Source: Edaphochlamys debaryana (Eukaryota; Chlorophyta; Chlorophyceae; Chlamydomonadales). From it: 64,000 nucleotides of DNA. The notes under the pieces were generated by a model that had not been told where the DNA came from, searched no databases, and saw only the letters and a list, made by a program, of their open reading frames with translations. The position numbers were made by a program, and so were the translations under genes. Positions 39,801-49,938 of the stretch are shown here, piece after piece (the first letter of the stretch is position 1; every line of letters starts with the position of its first letter). The stretch covers positions 248,001 to 312,000 of the forward strand of contig JAEHOE010000059.1 in assembly GCA_016858145.1 (NCBI GenBank). The letters are read 5' to 3'.

Positions 39801-41373
39801 AGTCCTCCCGACCCCGACACCCGACAAGCTTGCCCGCAGTACCCCTGCCCAGGCCTAAGGGGCCCGTCCCGACAACCCTATCACCCACGGTCCTCCCTTC
39901 AACCCCTCAAGCACAACTCACAGATGTGGTTGGGGTCCCACAGCGCGATCTGCGGCTGCGCCGCCCCTGCCGGCATGAGCTGCTTCAGGTTGCGGCAGGG
40001 GCCGTCCGTGATGCGCAGGCACAGCTCGGCGGACCTGGACTTGAGCGCAGTGGCATTGATGTACAGCTTGTTGCCCTGGGGGTGGGTGGGGTGGAGCGGG
40101 GAGCGGGGTTCAGAGCAGGAGTCAGAGAGGGGAGTATCAAGGAGAGGACAAATGCCAGGTGCCCCCACTGGACCCCTGACCCCTCCTGTGGGGCTCGGTG
40201 CCCCCATACCGCGCACCTTGAGGCTGAAGCGCTCCTGGTACTTGCCGGTCTTGGTGTTGACCCGGGAGAAGTTGTACAGCTCCTGGGGGGCAGGAGGAAG
40301 GGCAGGCACAGCAGGAGCGAGAGGTGAGGGGATGCCCAACGCGACAGCCAGCAAACCAAATCAGGGTAAGGACAGGAGCCGTCAGGATACCGCAGGCCTC
40401 CCCCAAGGCCTGCCCCCCGCGCCTTCCCCCCTTCCTTCCCCGGGCCCCACTCACGATGGGGCCGTACTCATTGTTGTCCAGGAACCAGGTGCCGCGCAGC
40501 TTGGTGCCGTTGCCGTTGCCGTAGCAGAGCGGGTCTGGGGGGAGCGGGCGGCGGCAAGGGGAGGCGGAAGGAGGTCAAGGGAAGGGGAAGGGTGCCTTCG
40601 GTGGGGGCGGGGGGCGAACGGGCGAACCCCCCCCCCAGGGAACTAACAGGTATCGGGTGCACGGCCTACCGAGAGGGGCACGCACGAGGCCCCACCCGAC
40701 CAGCAGCCGCCGGCGAGCGCGTGCAACCCCCGGCAGCCCCCAGCAACCCGCCCCCGGCCCCACGTGACCACCTCGCCCCTGACTCACTCATGTCCATGTC
40801 GAAGGCCTTGACCTCCTTGAACAGTCCCGTGGTGTCGCAGCAGCGAGGCTTCTTCACGCCGCCGTACAGGGCCGCGTCCCAGCTGTCGCACTGCGTCGAG
40901 TTCCAGAAAATGCGCCAGCACAGCTTCTGGAAGCCGCCGTCGTACGTGGCGTTGACCGTGGGCACAACGTTGACCTTGAAGCTCGAGACCGAATCGTCGG
41001 GGTAGTTGCAGAGGGCCCAGGGGAACCCGAGCGCGGGGGGAGCGGCGCTGCGGGGTTGGCGGGGGGGTGCAAGGGGCGAGGGGGGGCGGTGAGGTTGCGC
41101 GGGGTCAGCGGGCGGTTTTAGGTGGGCCTAAACAATATTGTGCAGCTTTAAGGAGTGTATACGGGCCTGAAGTGACCGGTTGTTGTGGCGCACCCTAGTC
41201 GCCGAGCGAGACGGAGGCGGAGCCCGCGAAGTGACGACGGGATGGCTGTAATCGCCCGACCCCCGCGGAGCCTGGCGACCTCGCACGTCGAGACGCGCGT
41301 GGGTGTTGAGGATCCCTCACCTCAGCGCAAGCAACACCAGGGCGACGCCCACAACAACGTCCGCGCGTCCCAT
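36895..41373 (-). CDS. Secreted pherophorin-domain (DUF3707-like) cell-wall glycoprotein
   Basis: Eleven exons join in phase to 792 aa: 41373-41321, 41047-40788, 40534-40455, 40282-40217, 40075-39922, 39688-38889, 38713-38286, 38042-37922, 37749-37629, 37447-37257 and 36999-36895. Residues 1 to about 25 form a clear signal peptide (MGRADVVVGVALVLLALSAAPPALG, split here as Arg-containing n-region, Val/Leu core, ALG cleavage site). The mature protein begins FPWALCNYPDD. Pherophorin-type signatures include ELCLRITDGPCRNLKQLM, and near the end FYICRRD, SSVCIELRSP and LFNPDKDCCPV. Between them lies a long Cys-rich section with many Asn-X-Ser/Thr sites. Pherophorins are hydroxyproline-rich extracellular matrix proteins of volvocine algae. 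This one lacks the usual long poly-Pro rod and has widely spaced modules, so the middle region is probably a diverged module. The assignment is good at family level only. Confidence 0.8.
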
Positions 41374-43036
41374 TCTTATCCCGTGCGACGGCGACTGGCC
41401 CGCGGGCGCTGTCGTTAGCGGTAGACGCTGCGCAGAGGGATGGGCGAGTGATAAGCATGAGACCTAGACGTCGCAAAACAAGCCGCCGCTCAGCGTTGCA
41501 GAAGCTCGCCATCCAGCGGCGGATGGCCCGCGTTCACAGAAGGCAGTTTTTGTGGGTAACTTCTGTGCTTTGCTGGGGCGAGCATATTTACCTCACAGCA
41601 AGTCGGTCGCTAGCGACTGGGGTCACTGAGGAAGGAAATTCGCTCTCCGTCACGAGCGAGCGAGCCGACCCTGGCAAACGTCAAGCCTAAAGGTCCAAAG
41701 GAGCTGGTAACCGCAAAAGGTGTTACTGTATGACTCTGGAGTGACTGGAACAGGCGCCGAGCGCCCTTTTGAGCGCCGGGCCCGGCACGCCACTCCCGAT
41801 GCAGCGTAATGCTCGGCCCATTGCGGCCGCTACTGCAACCGCGACAGGCTTTTCTCTAGGCTACGTGTCGCTTTCAAACAGCATCACCCTGGCGCGGCAG
41901 GGCTTGGTCGGCGGGGGTGACTGGGTGGCGGCCCAAAACCGTGGTTATTTGAGTTGTTGGGGGCCGGGAACGCGCCCCCGCCCGCGTCCTTCCCCGCGCT
42001 TGAGCGCGCATCGCGATTGACTCTCAACACTGCAGCCCGAAGTTGCCTTGGCAGCCCGCCACGCCCACCTGGCGCGTATGGTTTTAGGGTTGCGCCGAGG
42101 TGCGCCGTGGTACCGCCTGCCTTGCAGCGCGCAACGCGCCAACGCCGCACCAACGCTCCCTGGCGAGCACCATCGCCAGTCGTTGGCGTGGAAAACTTCG
42201 TTGACGATGTTGCCTGGGAACTTGGTGGAGAGAAGGGGTTGGGGAGGTGGGGGCGAGTCGGTCGCGGGCTCGCGGCACGTTCTTCCGAGGATGGGGCGGG
42301 GACGGGGGACACGCACGCGGACGAAACACACCGTCGCTCGGCTTCAGCGCCTGCTTGGTAGCAGTTATCACCTACTTGGACGATAGCGGTCCAACGAGGA
42401 CGCGCGCTCACCTTTGAGAGCTTCAGAGCGGCCGCGGGCTTTGAAATTGCGGCTCGCAGCCTGCGACAGGTCGGTCTCGCTCTAGGCTTCGTGGCTGACA
42501 TGGCTTTGTTGCTGCTGCTGCTTGGCTTTCGTCTACATGTGCCGTGAGGATGCGGCATAGAGGAGGGCTCCCCCTCGCTCAGCAATCAATTAGATTTGCT
42601 TACTCGCTGTGATGAGTTGACACGCGTTGCCTCGCGGCTAGATTGGTATAACGAGAGTGCGGTCTGAACGTTGGGGCGAGGGGTGCCGGGAGCCGGGTGG
42701 CTCGTAACAGGCCCGATCGCGCTTGCCTCCACGGAGCCACGTGCCCACGTCTCGCCCTCCTCCCCGTCCATCCTCCGCGTCTCCCCGCCGTTCATGCCAT
42801 CCAGCCCGGGCCTCAGCCTGGCAGCTCCGTAAAGATCACCACAGCAGCAACAGCAGCAGGAGAATCCCACAACCTGCCCTCTTGCGCCTTCCCCCCAAGC
42901 TCCAACCTACAGCAGTACAGCCCCTAGGCCGAGTCCCTCCTCCTGCCGCACTCCGCCTGCCCACCCGCATCCCCGACAAGCAACCGACGGCTCTCTCTCC
43001 ATGCCAGCTGTCATGCTGTCAACAACCTTTACTCCC
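41374..43036. other. Intergenic region, no gene recognised
   Basis: This should hold the pherophorin promoter and the end of the FtsJ-like gene's 3'UTR. Open frames here are short or of chance composition. No TGTAA in the minus orientation was found. Confidence 0.5.
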
Positions 43037-43320
43037 TACCAGCCCGGGCACTGCAGCAGGTACCAACCTCTTCCACCCCTCTACCCCCCCTACCATCCCC
43101 TACCCCCCTACCCCCTCGCGCTACCCCCCTACCCCTTACCAGCCCAGGTACTGCAGCAGGCGCCGACTTCTGCTACCCCTCTACCCCCCCTACCCCCCTA
43201 CCCCCTCGCGCTACCCCCCTACCCCTTGCCAGCCCAGGTACTGCAGCAGGCGCCGACTTCTGCTACCCCACCCCCACCCCCTACCCCCCACCCCTCTACC
43301 AGCCCAGGTACTGCAGCATG
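43037..43320 (-). repeat. Four copies of the FtsJ-like gene's stop region
   Basis: The string accagcccaggtactgcagc, which on the minus strand encodes LLQYLGW and leads into the stop, occurs at 43037-43060 (diverged), 43137-43160, 43227-43250 and in the gene itself at 43296-43320. Between them are repeats of ctaccccctcgcgctacccc. Spacing is about 100, 90 and 70 bases. Confidence 0.85.
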
Positions 43321-46300
43321 GCCTCCACCGTGTCGTCGTCCTCCACCTCCACCGTCACAAGCCCCAGCCTGGGCTGATAGCCCGACATGCGCAACAGCTC
43401 GGGCCGCACCCCCCCGGCCCCCCCCGCCGCGCCTGTCCCCCCTGTCCCCCGGGCACCGGTTCCCGTCCCGGTCCCCGGTTGGGCCCCGACTGCGTCCTTG
43501 GCTGCGCGTTGCGCAGCCTCCGCCGCCGGAACCGCCTCCCAGTCGTCCAGATCCATCTCCTCCGGTTCCGGATTCGGATTCGGAATCCGAGCGGCGCCCT
43601 GGCCCTGATCCCCGGATACGGTGGCGGCGCCGCCGGCTGAGTCGGGGCGGGCGGCGGCGGCGGCCCCTGGGCCCACGCCGGGCCCCCCTGGGCCCGGGTG
43701 CGCCACGGGCCCCGACGGTTTGTCTTCGTCGAAGCCGCCCTCTGGTGGGGGCAGGTGAGCGAGAAGGGAGGGGGGGATGGTAAAGCAGGAGCGGGCGGGG
43801 GCCAGGTTGGTGGGGCCAGGGAGGTCACGCCGGCGCCTGGCCAAGCGAGGCTATAAGGGCGCTTAGACTCCCTGTCCTGGGGTCGTGCGGTCGTCCCAGG
43901 TCCCGGCGCCCTCCCCTCTCCCTCCCCTCTCCCCTCCACTCCCCCCCTTGCCGAACCCGTCACCCCCTTCCCCCTCCCACCGATGATGACGTTGGGGTCG
44001 TCCAGGTCCGGGCGCATGAAGAGCCGCAGCGCGTCCTCCCCCGCCTCGGCGGTGTCCCGTGGGTCGCGCATGAGCCCCGCCACCCACTCCCCGGCCATGC
44101 CCAGCTGAGGGGGGGGGGGGGTAGGAAGGAAGAGGGAGGAGGGGGGGCGGAGCGGGAGGGGGAGGGGAAGGAGTGAGGGGGAGAGGAGGAGAGGGGGAGA
44201 GGGGGGTTAAGGTAGGGCAGTAGCCCAGCCAGGTAACAGCCATGCCATGCCCAGCTGAGGGTCGAGGGAAGAGGGGGGAGAGCTCGGAACGCTGCCCGGC
44301 CGGGACGCGCCTGTACCCCGCCCCTGGTGTGCGCGCACCTGTACGGCATCGTCGTACGACCCCACGTGCGACATCAGGTGGGCGCCGCCGCCGCCGCCCC
44401 GTGCCGCTGCTGCTGCGGCGGCCATTGCCGCCTGCTGCTGAGCGGCGGCGGCCTGGGCGTGCATGACGGCCTGAGCGGGGGAGAGGGGGGGGGGGAGAGG
44501 GGGGGGGGAGAGGGGGGGAGGGCGGTTTAGGGGAGGGTTGAGGCCGGAAGAGGGGGGAAGGCAAGGGGAGGCGGCTGGGGCGTGCATGCCAGCCTGGAGG
44601 TGCAGGAGAAGGGGGGAGGGTAGACGGTAGAGGATTGAGAGGGTTGGGAGGGGAGATGCAATGGCGGGGAACGGAATGGGCCGGATGGGTGCACGTGCCG
44701 CCCCCTTCCGTCCCGCCCCACACCCGCAACCACCCAACCACCCAACCACCCAACCTCCAACCCTCAACCACCAACCACCAACCGCCCGCCTCGCCTGCAC
44801 GTGCGCCTGCTGCCTCAGCTCCAGCAGCGCCTCCGGCAGGGGGTCGTAGGGGGCGAGGGGGAAGGAGAGGAGCTCCACGGAGCCGGGGGGGAGCAGGAAG
44901 CCGCGGGGCTCGCGGAAGGCCTGACAGGGGGGGGGGGAGGGGAGAGGGGGACAGAGGGCCGGGTGAGGGGCTCTGTTTGGCTGGCCGTTACTATCACAGG
45001 GGTGCTCGATCAGCTGCACTGTTTGCCTTCTTGTCTGCGCTTCGAAGCACCCTCTACTCTTTGTCTCATGTATCTGATCATTTCACCATATCCTGCGGCA
45101 ACGCAAACGACGCACCTTCTGCACGAACGGGTGCAGCTCCTCGAAGGAGTGCGCCGAGTTGCATCGGCCGCTGCAGGGCACACCCGCGAAGATGCGGCCG
45201 CACGAGTTGGTGAAGCGGCCGGCGCGGGGGCGGTTGGGCAGGCGGCGGTCGAGCATGGCCTTGGGGGGGGGAAGGGGGGGTGGGGGGGAGGGGGGGGAGG
45301 GGTAGGGGGGGGGGGATAGGGGGGAGGGGGGAGGGGAGGAGGAGGCTGAGCCAAGGCAGCGGGGCTTGAAGGCGGCGGTCAAGCATGGCCCGAGACGCTG
45401 AGAGGGGGCACGGCACGGCACCTCCACCAGCTTGAGGAAGCACGTGGGCACGGCACGGCACGGCACGGCACGAAACACACACGCCCTCCCCCTCCCAGCC
45501 CCCTCCGCCCCCACCTTGTCCTCCATGGCCACCTCCACCAGCTTGAGGAAGCGCCACAGGTGCACGTGGTAGGTGTACATGGCCCTGGTCCACACGGTCT
45601 GAGGGGTGGAAAGGGGGAAGGGGGGGGGAGGGAGGGAAGGGGGGAGGGGGGTTGCATGGGGGGAGGTGCACGTGGTAGGTGTACATGGCCCTGGTCCACA
45701 CGGTCTGAGGGGGGGAAAGGGGGAAGGGGGGGGGGAGGGAGGGAAGGGGGGAGGGGGGTTGCATGGGGGGAGGTGCACGTGGTAGGTGTACATGGCCCTG
45801 GTCCACACGGTCTGAGGGGGGGGAAAGGGGGAAGGGGGGGGGAGGGAGGGAAGGGGGGAGGGAGGTTGCAGGGGGGGGGTGCACGTGGTAGGTGTACATG
45901 GCCCTGGTCCACACGGTCTGAGGGGGAAAGGGGGGGGGAGGGGGGGGGTCAAAAGGAGGGGGGGAGGAAGGGTTATCAGGGTGAGGCCTAATGCTTGGCG
46001 TCCGCTCTCCTCGTGCTCCCTCTCAAGCCCGCCCGCCTCCCCCCCCCCCCCCTAGGCCAGGCTGGACCGCCGCCTTGGCGTCCCCCCCGGGCCTTGACCC
46101 AGCCTCCTCCTCAACCCCTTTGATCCTCCCCCACAGGAACCCCCAAGGCCCCCCCCCCCCGCACCTGCATGGCCGCGGGGCTGTCCAGGTGGAAGCCGGG
46201 GAAGGGCACGAAGCGGGGCGCGGGGCCCTTGGACCGGAGGGACTGCAGCAGCCCGTGCCAGCGGGGCACCCACTGGGGGGGGGGAGGGGGGGGAGGGGGG

Positions 46301-49300
46301 GGAGGGGATCGGCTGGGAGGAGAAAATTACTCGCAGGCTAAGGGGTCAGGCGACGGGGGTTACGGGCTAGCGGAAAGCATGGGGGGGTGGGGCGAAGCAA
46401 TGCTCACTTGCTTCCTCCCCTCCTTGCCCTGCCCCCTTGCCCGCCCTCCAGGCCTCCTCTCCCGTCACCCATCCCCCGCCTCCCGCTCCTGCACCCCTTC
46501 ACCTCTCCTGCCCCCAACTCCCCCCCCCCCCCCACACACACCTGCATGTGGACCGCGATGGCGGGCTCGAAGGCGCGGCACACCAGGTAGTACGACCCCA
46601 CGTGCACGTGGCAGGAGCGGGGCTTGTACGAACAGACCTCCCCCCGGAACACCTGGGGGATGGGGGGAAGTGGGGGTGGTGGGGATGGGAAGTGGGGGTG
46701 GTGGGGCGAAGGAGGTTGCCATGCGGGGTTGCCTGCCTACCTTTCCCCCCCTTGGCCCAGGCCAAATGTCCTCTCTGTGCTGCCCCCCAACCCCGCCCCC
46801 CCTCCGCCCCACTTGGCGCAGCAGGCCCAGCACGCCGATGGTGGCCAACCATCCCCCTCCCCCCCCCACACGCGCGTTGCCCATACACATACGCTTTGCC
46901 CCTTACTTCTTCCCCGAACCCCCCCGCCCCCTCCGTCCCCCACCTGGCGCAGCAGGCCCAGCACGCCGATGGTGAACATGCTGGGGAAAAGAGGAAGGGT
47001 TAAAGGCAAGAAGCGCAGAGAGACCCAGACCCCACGCGTCACGAAACACACACGCGTTCCCCCCTCAACCCCCCCTCACTCGGGGAACATGTTGAGCCGC
47101 AGCACCAGGGTGCCCCCGGGCGCCAGCGTGTTGGCCATGACGATGAGCTGCGCCACCAGCAGGGCCTGGGGGGGCGGGGGGGAAACAAGGGCGGAAAGGA
47201 GGGGGGAAAGCATGTGTACCGTATTTCGTGACGTGTGGGGGCGCCAGCGTATTGGCCATGCGCCTCCTTACGCCTCCAATTCCCACTTTGCTGGGGGAAT
47301 TTCCGTGAGGCAACAGCCCTGCCCAACATCAAGTGGGATCGTCTGCCCCGCTCCCCGTGCTGCCGCACCCCCGCCCCACGTGCCTTGTGCGCCGCCGCGT
47401 TGGTGCCGTACACATTGAAGGCAGGGTTCTCCGCATCCGGCAGCGACGTCTCCTTGTGGATCCAGTCCTTGCCGCCCAGGAAGGATCCATCCAGGATCAC
47501 GAGCTGGCAGCTGGGGGTGGGCGGGTCGTCCAGACCTGACAGGGGGGAAGGGAGGTACGGGGAGGAGGGGAGGGAGAGATCTGTTGCGTTCGTGTGCAAC
47601 AACCTGCAACCGCCATTTGGCGAGCAGCGTTGCTAAGTGTTAGACAACTGTGTGCTTGTTGTGCCCCACCCTTACGCTTCCCCCGCCCGATTCCTCGAGC
47701 TCGTGCGTACATTTGCAACTACTTGCGACCGCCATTTGGCGAGCAGCGTTAGTAAGGGCATGTGTAAGACAGCAATGTCCTTGCTACTGCAACTTCGTGC
47801 GTGTTCCACGGAGCAGAACAGCCCCAGCCCTCTCGTGGCTTTCGTGGAAAGCGCTGTGCCCCTCCCCCTCCCCCGCCCCCTCCCCCCGCCCAACCCCTCA
47901 CCCGCGGTCGTCGTGAGCGCCGGCCGGGGGCAGCCGGGCGCCCCCACGCCCATGTTCCCCACCCGCACCCCCGCCGCCACCGTGGTCACATCCACGAAAT
48001 GGAGGTAGTACTGGTCGGTCTGGGGGGGAGAGGGAGGGGGAGGGAGGGGTAAAGAGGGGCAAAGCGTGTGTGTTTCGTGCCGCCGGCCGCCACCGTGGTC
48101 ACATCCACAAAGTGCAGGTAGTACTGGTCGGTCTGGGGGGCAGAGGGCGGGGGAGGGAGGGGTCGGAAAGGGAGGAAGGGGAGGGTGCGCAGCATGTCTC
48201 GCGCCCCCAGGACGTCCGCCGACGCCCCTTGTCTGCCCAGCCCGCCTTCACGCCCCCACCCTGCTGCGCCTCCTGGCATTCCTCCCGTCTCCCACCACCC
48301 CACCCCCACCTCGAGCTCTATGGCCGGCAGGTGCCCCCCCAGCTCGGGCGGCAGGCTCAGGCCGATGCCCTTGCGGGGGGCCGGCCCGGCGGTGAGGGAG
48401 TAGGTGCTGAAGCCGCCGGGGCAGCAGCACACGTCCAGGAACTGGGGGGGGCGGAGGAGGTGACAGGGGGTGGCAGGGGGTGAGGGGGATGGCAGGGGCT
48501 TAGGTGGGGTAAGAGGGAGGAGCTGTGTGCCGGATTGGGGCAGCAACACACGTCCAGGAACTTGGGGGGGGAAGGCAGGAGGTGGCAGGGGGCGAGGGGG
48601 GGGGTGAGAGGGTGACGGAGTCATCGAGGCGGAACATGTTCAGGAGCGGGGCCTTGGTCTTTGGGGGGGGGGGGTTCACGCCTGGCCTACCCCTGAAAAG
48701 CACTACACCCGCCCCCCAGCCCCAACTCCCGCCCCCCACCTGGAACGGTTGGTTGGGCTGGCGCCCCGCGATGAAGTGATCGTTGGACTCGTCGATCTCG
48801 TACATGATGTACCGCATGCGCTGTACGGCAGTACGGCAGACCAGCGCGTATCAGGGCAGGGGCAGACAATCCGTCGGTATCCCCCGCGTACCCCTCCCCG
48901 TGTTGCCTCTCCTGCAGCGCATCTCGTGCCACTGCGCCTGCCCCTTTCAACCCCCTCTTGCCTGGCCCCTCCCTCTCTCTCCCCCGCCCCCCCCCTGCCC
49001 CCCCCTCTTGCCTCCCCCCTCCCTCCCTCCCCCCTTTGCCCCCCCCCCCACCTCCCGCATCTCGTGCCGCTGCTCCTGCCCCGCCGCCGTCTTCCGCCGC
49101 GTGGCCTGGACAGCCTGGATCCTGCCCTGCCCCTGCACGCCTGTGGGTGTTGGTGTGTGAGCGTGGTGGGGTTTGGCAACGAGGAAGCCGTAAGCAAGCA
49201 GAAGGGCCGGCGGCCTGTTTGTGTTTGTGTGGTGGCGGGGTGGCTGGGTGGGGGGGCATATGTTGCTGGGCGGGATCGCGCCCGGGGAGGTAGGGGTGTG

Positions 49301-49723
49301 TGGGGGTGCGGCCGTGCGGGGCGATCCAAGGTGTGGGGGGGAGGGGGCCGACAGGGGCAGCAGGGAGCGGCCAGACAGTCGGGGAGCACGGAGCGGCACG
49401 GAGGTCATTAGGGGGCGGGCCGAAGGCCGGGCACCTCCTGTGCTTGACAGCAGCAACCCGGGTCTAGAGAGCGCAAACGGGGCGGTTGCAACCCCGTCGG
49501 CCCCGCCACGCATCCTCTTCCCAAGCCACAACCGCCAACCGTCAACCGTCAACGGTCAACGGTCAACCCCCTGAGCGCCCCCACCTGTGCTCCGCAGGAC
49601 CCCACCGGGCCCGGGTGCCATGGGGGCGGGCATGGGCATGGCCCCCGGCACCGGGCCCATGGGCATGGGGATGGGCCCGAACGCCCCGGGCCCAACCGGG
49701 CCCATGCCTCCGCCGCCGTACAT
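43296..49723 (-). CDS. FtsJ/RrmJ-like methyltransferase-domain protein, copy 1
   Basis: I place 17 exons: 49723-49585, 49140-49052, 48820-48740, about 48658-48615, 48441-48310, 48019-47902, 47535-47369, 47165-47080, 46980-46944, 46652-46542, 46272-46165, 45598-45515, 45259-45116, 44920-44801, 44470-44339, 44104-43981 and 43741-43296, about 720 aa. The N-terminus is Met/Gly/Pro-rich. An FtsJ-like Rossmann methyltransferase follows: SAM motif FLDVCCCPGGFSTYSL, acidic motif LVILDGSFLGGKDW, helix LLVAQLIVMANTLAPGG, strand TLVLRL, and YKPRSCHVHVGSYYLVCRAF. Next come a Cys-rich block (SCGRIFAGVPCSGRCNSAHSF), an Ala/Gln run and an acidic tail. FtsJ enzymes methylate RNA 2'-OH. Here the usual Lys of the last catalytic strand reads Arg and the final Glu is not evident, so activity is uncertain. 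Exon 4 has no good donor; exon 7 and 14 donors are ambiguous. A partial tandem copy lies at 60.6 kb. Confidence 0.75.
45415..45484 (-). repeat. Decoy exon-12 fragment plus CACGAAACACACACGC motif
   Basis: Bases 45420-45440 repeat the exon 12 string cctccaccagcttgaggaag (real copy near 45531-45550). Between decoy and real exon lie four cggca units, the motif cacgaaacacacacgc (45469-45484) and a C-rich tract. Copy 2 has the same arrangement at 62491-62552. Confidence 0.8.
45559..45922 (-). repeat. Four-unit tandem array of an exon start and its intron (106-108 bp)
   Basis: A block of about 44 bases containing the CAG acceptor and TVWTRAMYTYHVH codons occurs at 45559-45602 (real exon 12), 45665-45708, 45771-45814 and 45879-45922. 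The spacers are near-identical G-rich plus-strand runs ending ggttgcatggggggag. Copy 2 of the gene has only one unit (62623-62670). Confidence 0.92.
46809..46841 (-). repeat. Decoy copy of FtsJ-like exon 9
   Basis: The string ttggcgcagcaggcccagca and its continuation copy exon 9 (46944-46976), coding TIGVLGLLRQ on the minus strand. It lies in the intron downstream of the real exon. Confidence 0.8.
47031..47056 (-). repeat. Copy of the CACGAAACACACACGC motif
   Basis: The plus strand reads ccacgcgtcacgaaacacac followed by acgcgtt, inside the short intron between exons 8 and 9. It matches the motif in RAF1 (23464-23490) in opposite orientation. Confidence 0.75.
47207..47262 (-). repeat. Motif plus decoy of exon 8 interior
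   Basis: The motif (catgtgtaccgtatttcgtg, then acgtgtgggggcgcc) is followed at 47241-47258 by cgccagcgtattggccat. The real exon 8 contains cgccagcgtgttggccat at about 47121-47138, coding MANTLA. Confidence 0.75.
47601..47780 (+). repeat. Tandem ~122-bp repeat in an intron
   Basis: gaccgccatttggcgagcag (47728-47747) repeats aaccgccatttggcgagcag (about 47607-47626), with further similarity on both sides (aact-ttgc, cgttRRtaag, taagacagcaa). It lies in the intron before exon 7 of the FtsJ-like gene. Confidence 0.75.
48062..48136 (-). repeat. Complete decoy of exon 6 start with shared motif
   Basis: On the minus strand the intron reads CAG, then codons TDQYYLHFVDVTTVAAG, then the motif cacgaaacacacacgc (48062-48080), then a C/T tract and a second CAG followed by the same TDQYYLHFVDVTTVAAG codons, which continue as the real exon. 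About 51 bases are duplicated with a few synonymous changes. Confidence 0.88.
48539..48570 (-). repeat. Decoy of FtsJ-like exon 5 start (SAM motif)
   Basis: The minus strand reads AAG, then FLDVCCCP codons, then diverges. The real exon (start 48441) reads CAG, FLDVCCCPGGF. The decoy stops after 24 identical-or-near bases. Confidence 0.8.
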
Positions 49724-49820
49724 GCTGACGTCACGCGATGGACCCCTGCTGCTACAGCGCTAGGGGCCCTCCTGCACGTGTCCGGATCGGGGTACTCGGC
49801 CCGATGCGTTGCTCAGCGCT

Positions 49821-49868
49821 GCCGTCGCCGCCGCCGCCTGCTAGCTCTGGGCTAGCAGCGGCGGCGGC
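49821..49868 (-). promoter_or_regulatory. Large inverted repeat upstream of the FtsJ-like start
   Basis: gccgccgccgcctgctagc (49826-49844) pairs with gctagcagcggcggcggc (49851-49868) with one bulge and a loop of about 6 bases. It lies about 100-145 bases before the ATG, so it may be in the leader or promoter. Confidence 0.65.
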
Positions 49869-49912
49869 AGGATGCTTGCTTCGCTGGAGGTTGCTCCTCT
49901 GCTACGAGATAT

Positions 49913-49938
49913 TTGCCTCCCTCTCTTGAGGGAGGCAA
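49913..49938 (-). promoter_or_regulatory. Perfect 11-bp stem-loop upstream of the FtsJ-like start
   Basis: TTGCCTCCCTC (49913-49923) and GAGGGAGGCAA (49928-49938) pair perfectly around the loop TCTT. It is the second hairpin within 120 bases. Confidence 0.7.

Noticed and set aside
42723..43783. Plus-strand Pro/Thr-rich frames resembling cell-wall proteins
   Set aside because: They arise from the ctacccccc tandem repeats and the antisense of the FtsJ-like acidic tail; there is no signal peptide or splice support.
45559..45922. CRISPR-like regular repeats
   Set aside because: Units are 106-108 bp, include spacers that are themselves repeated, contain a splice acceptor and codons, and the genome is eukaryotic.
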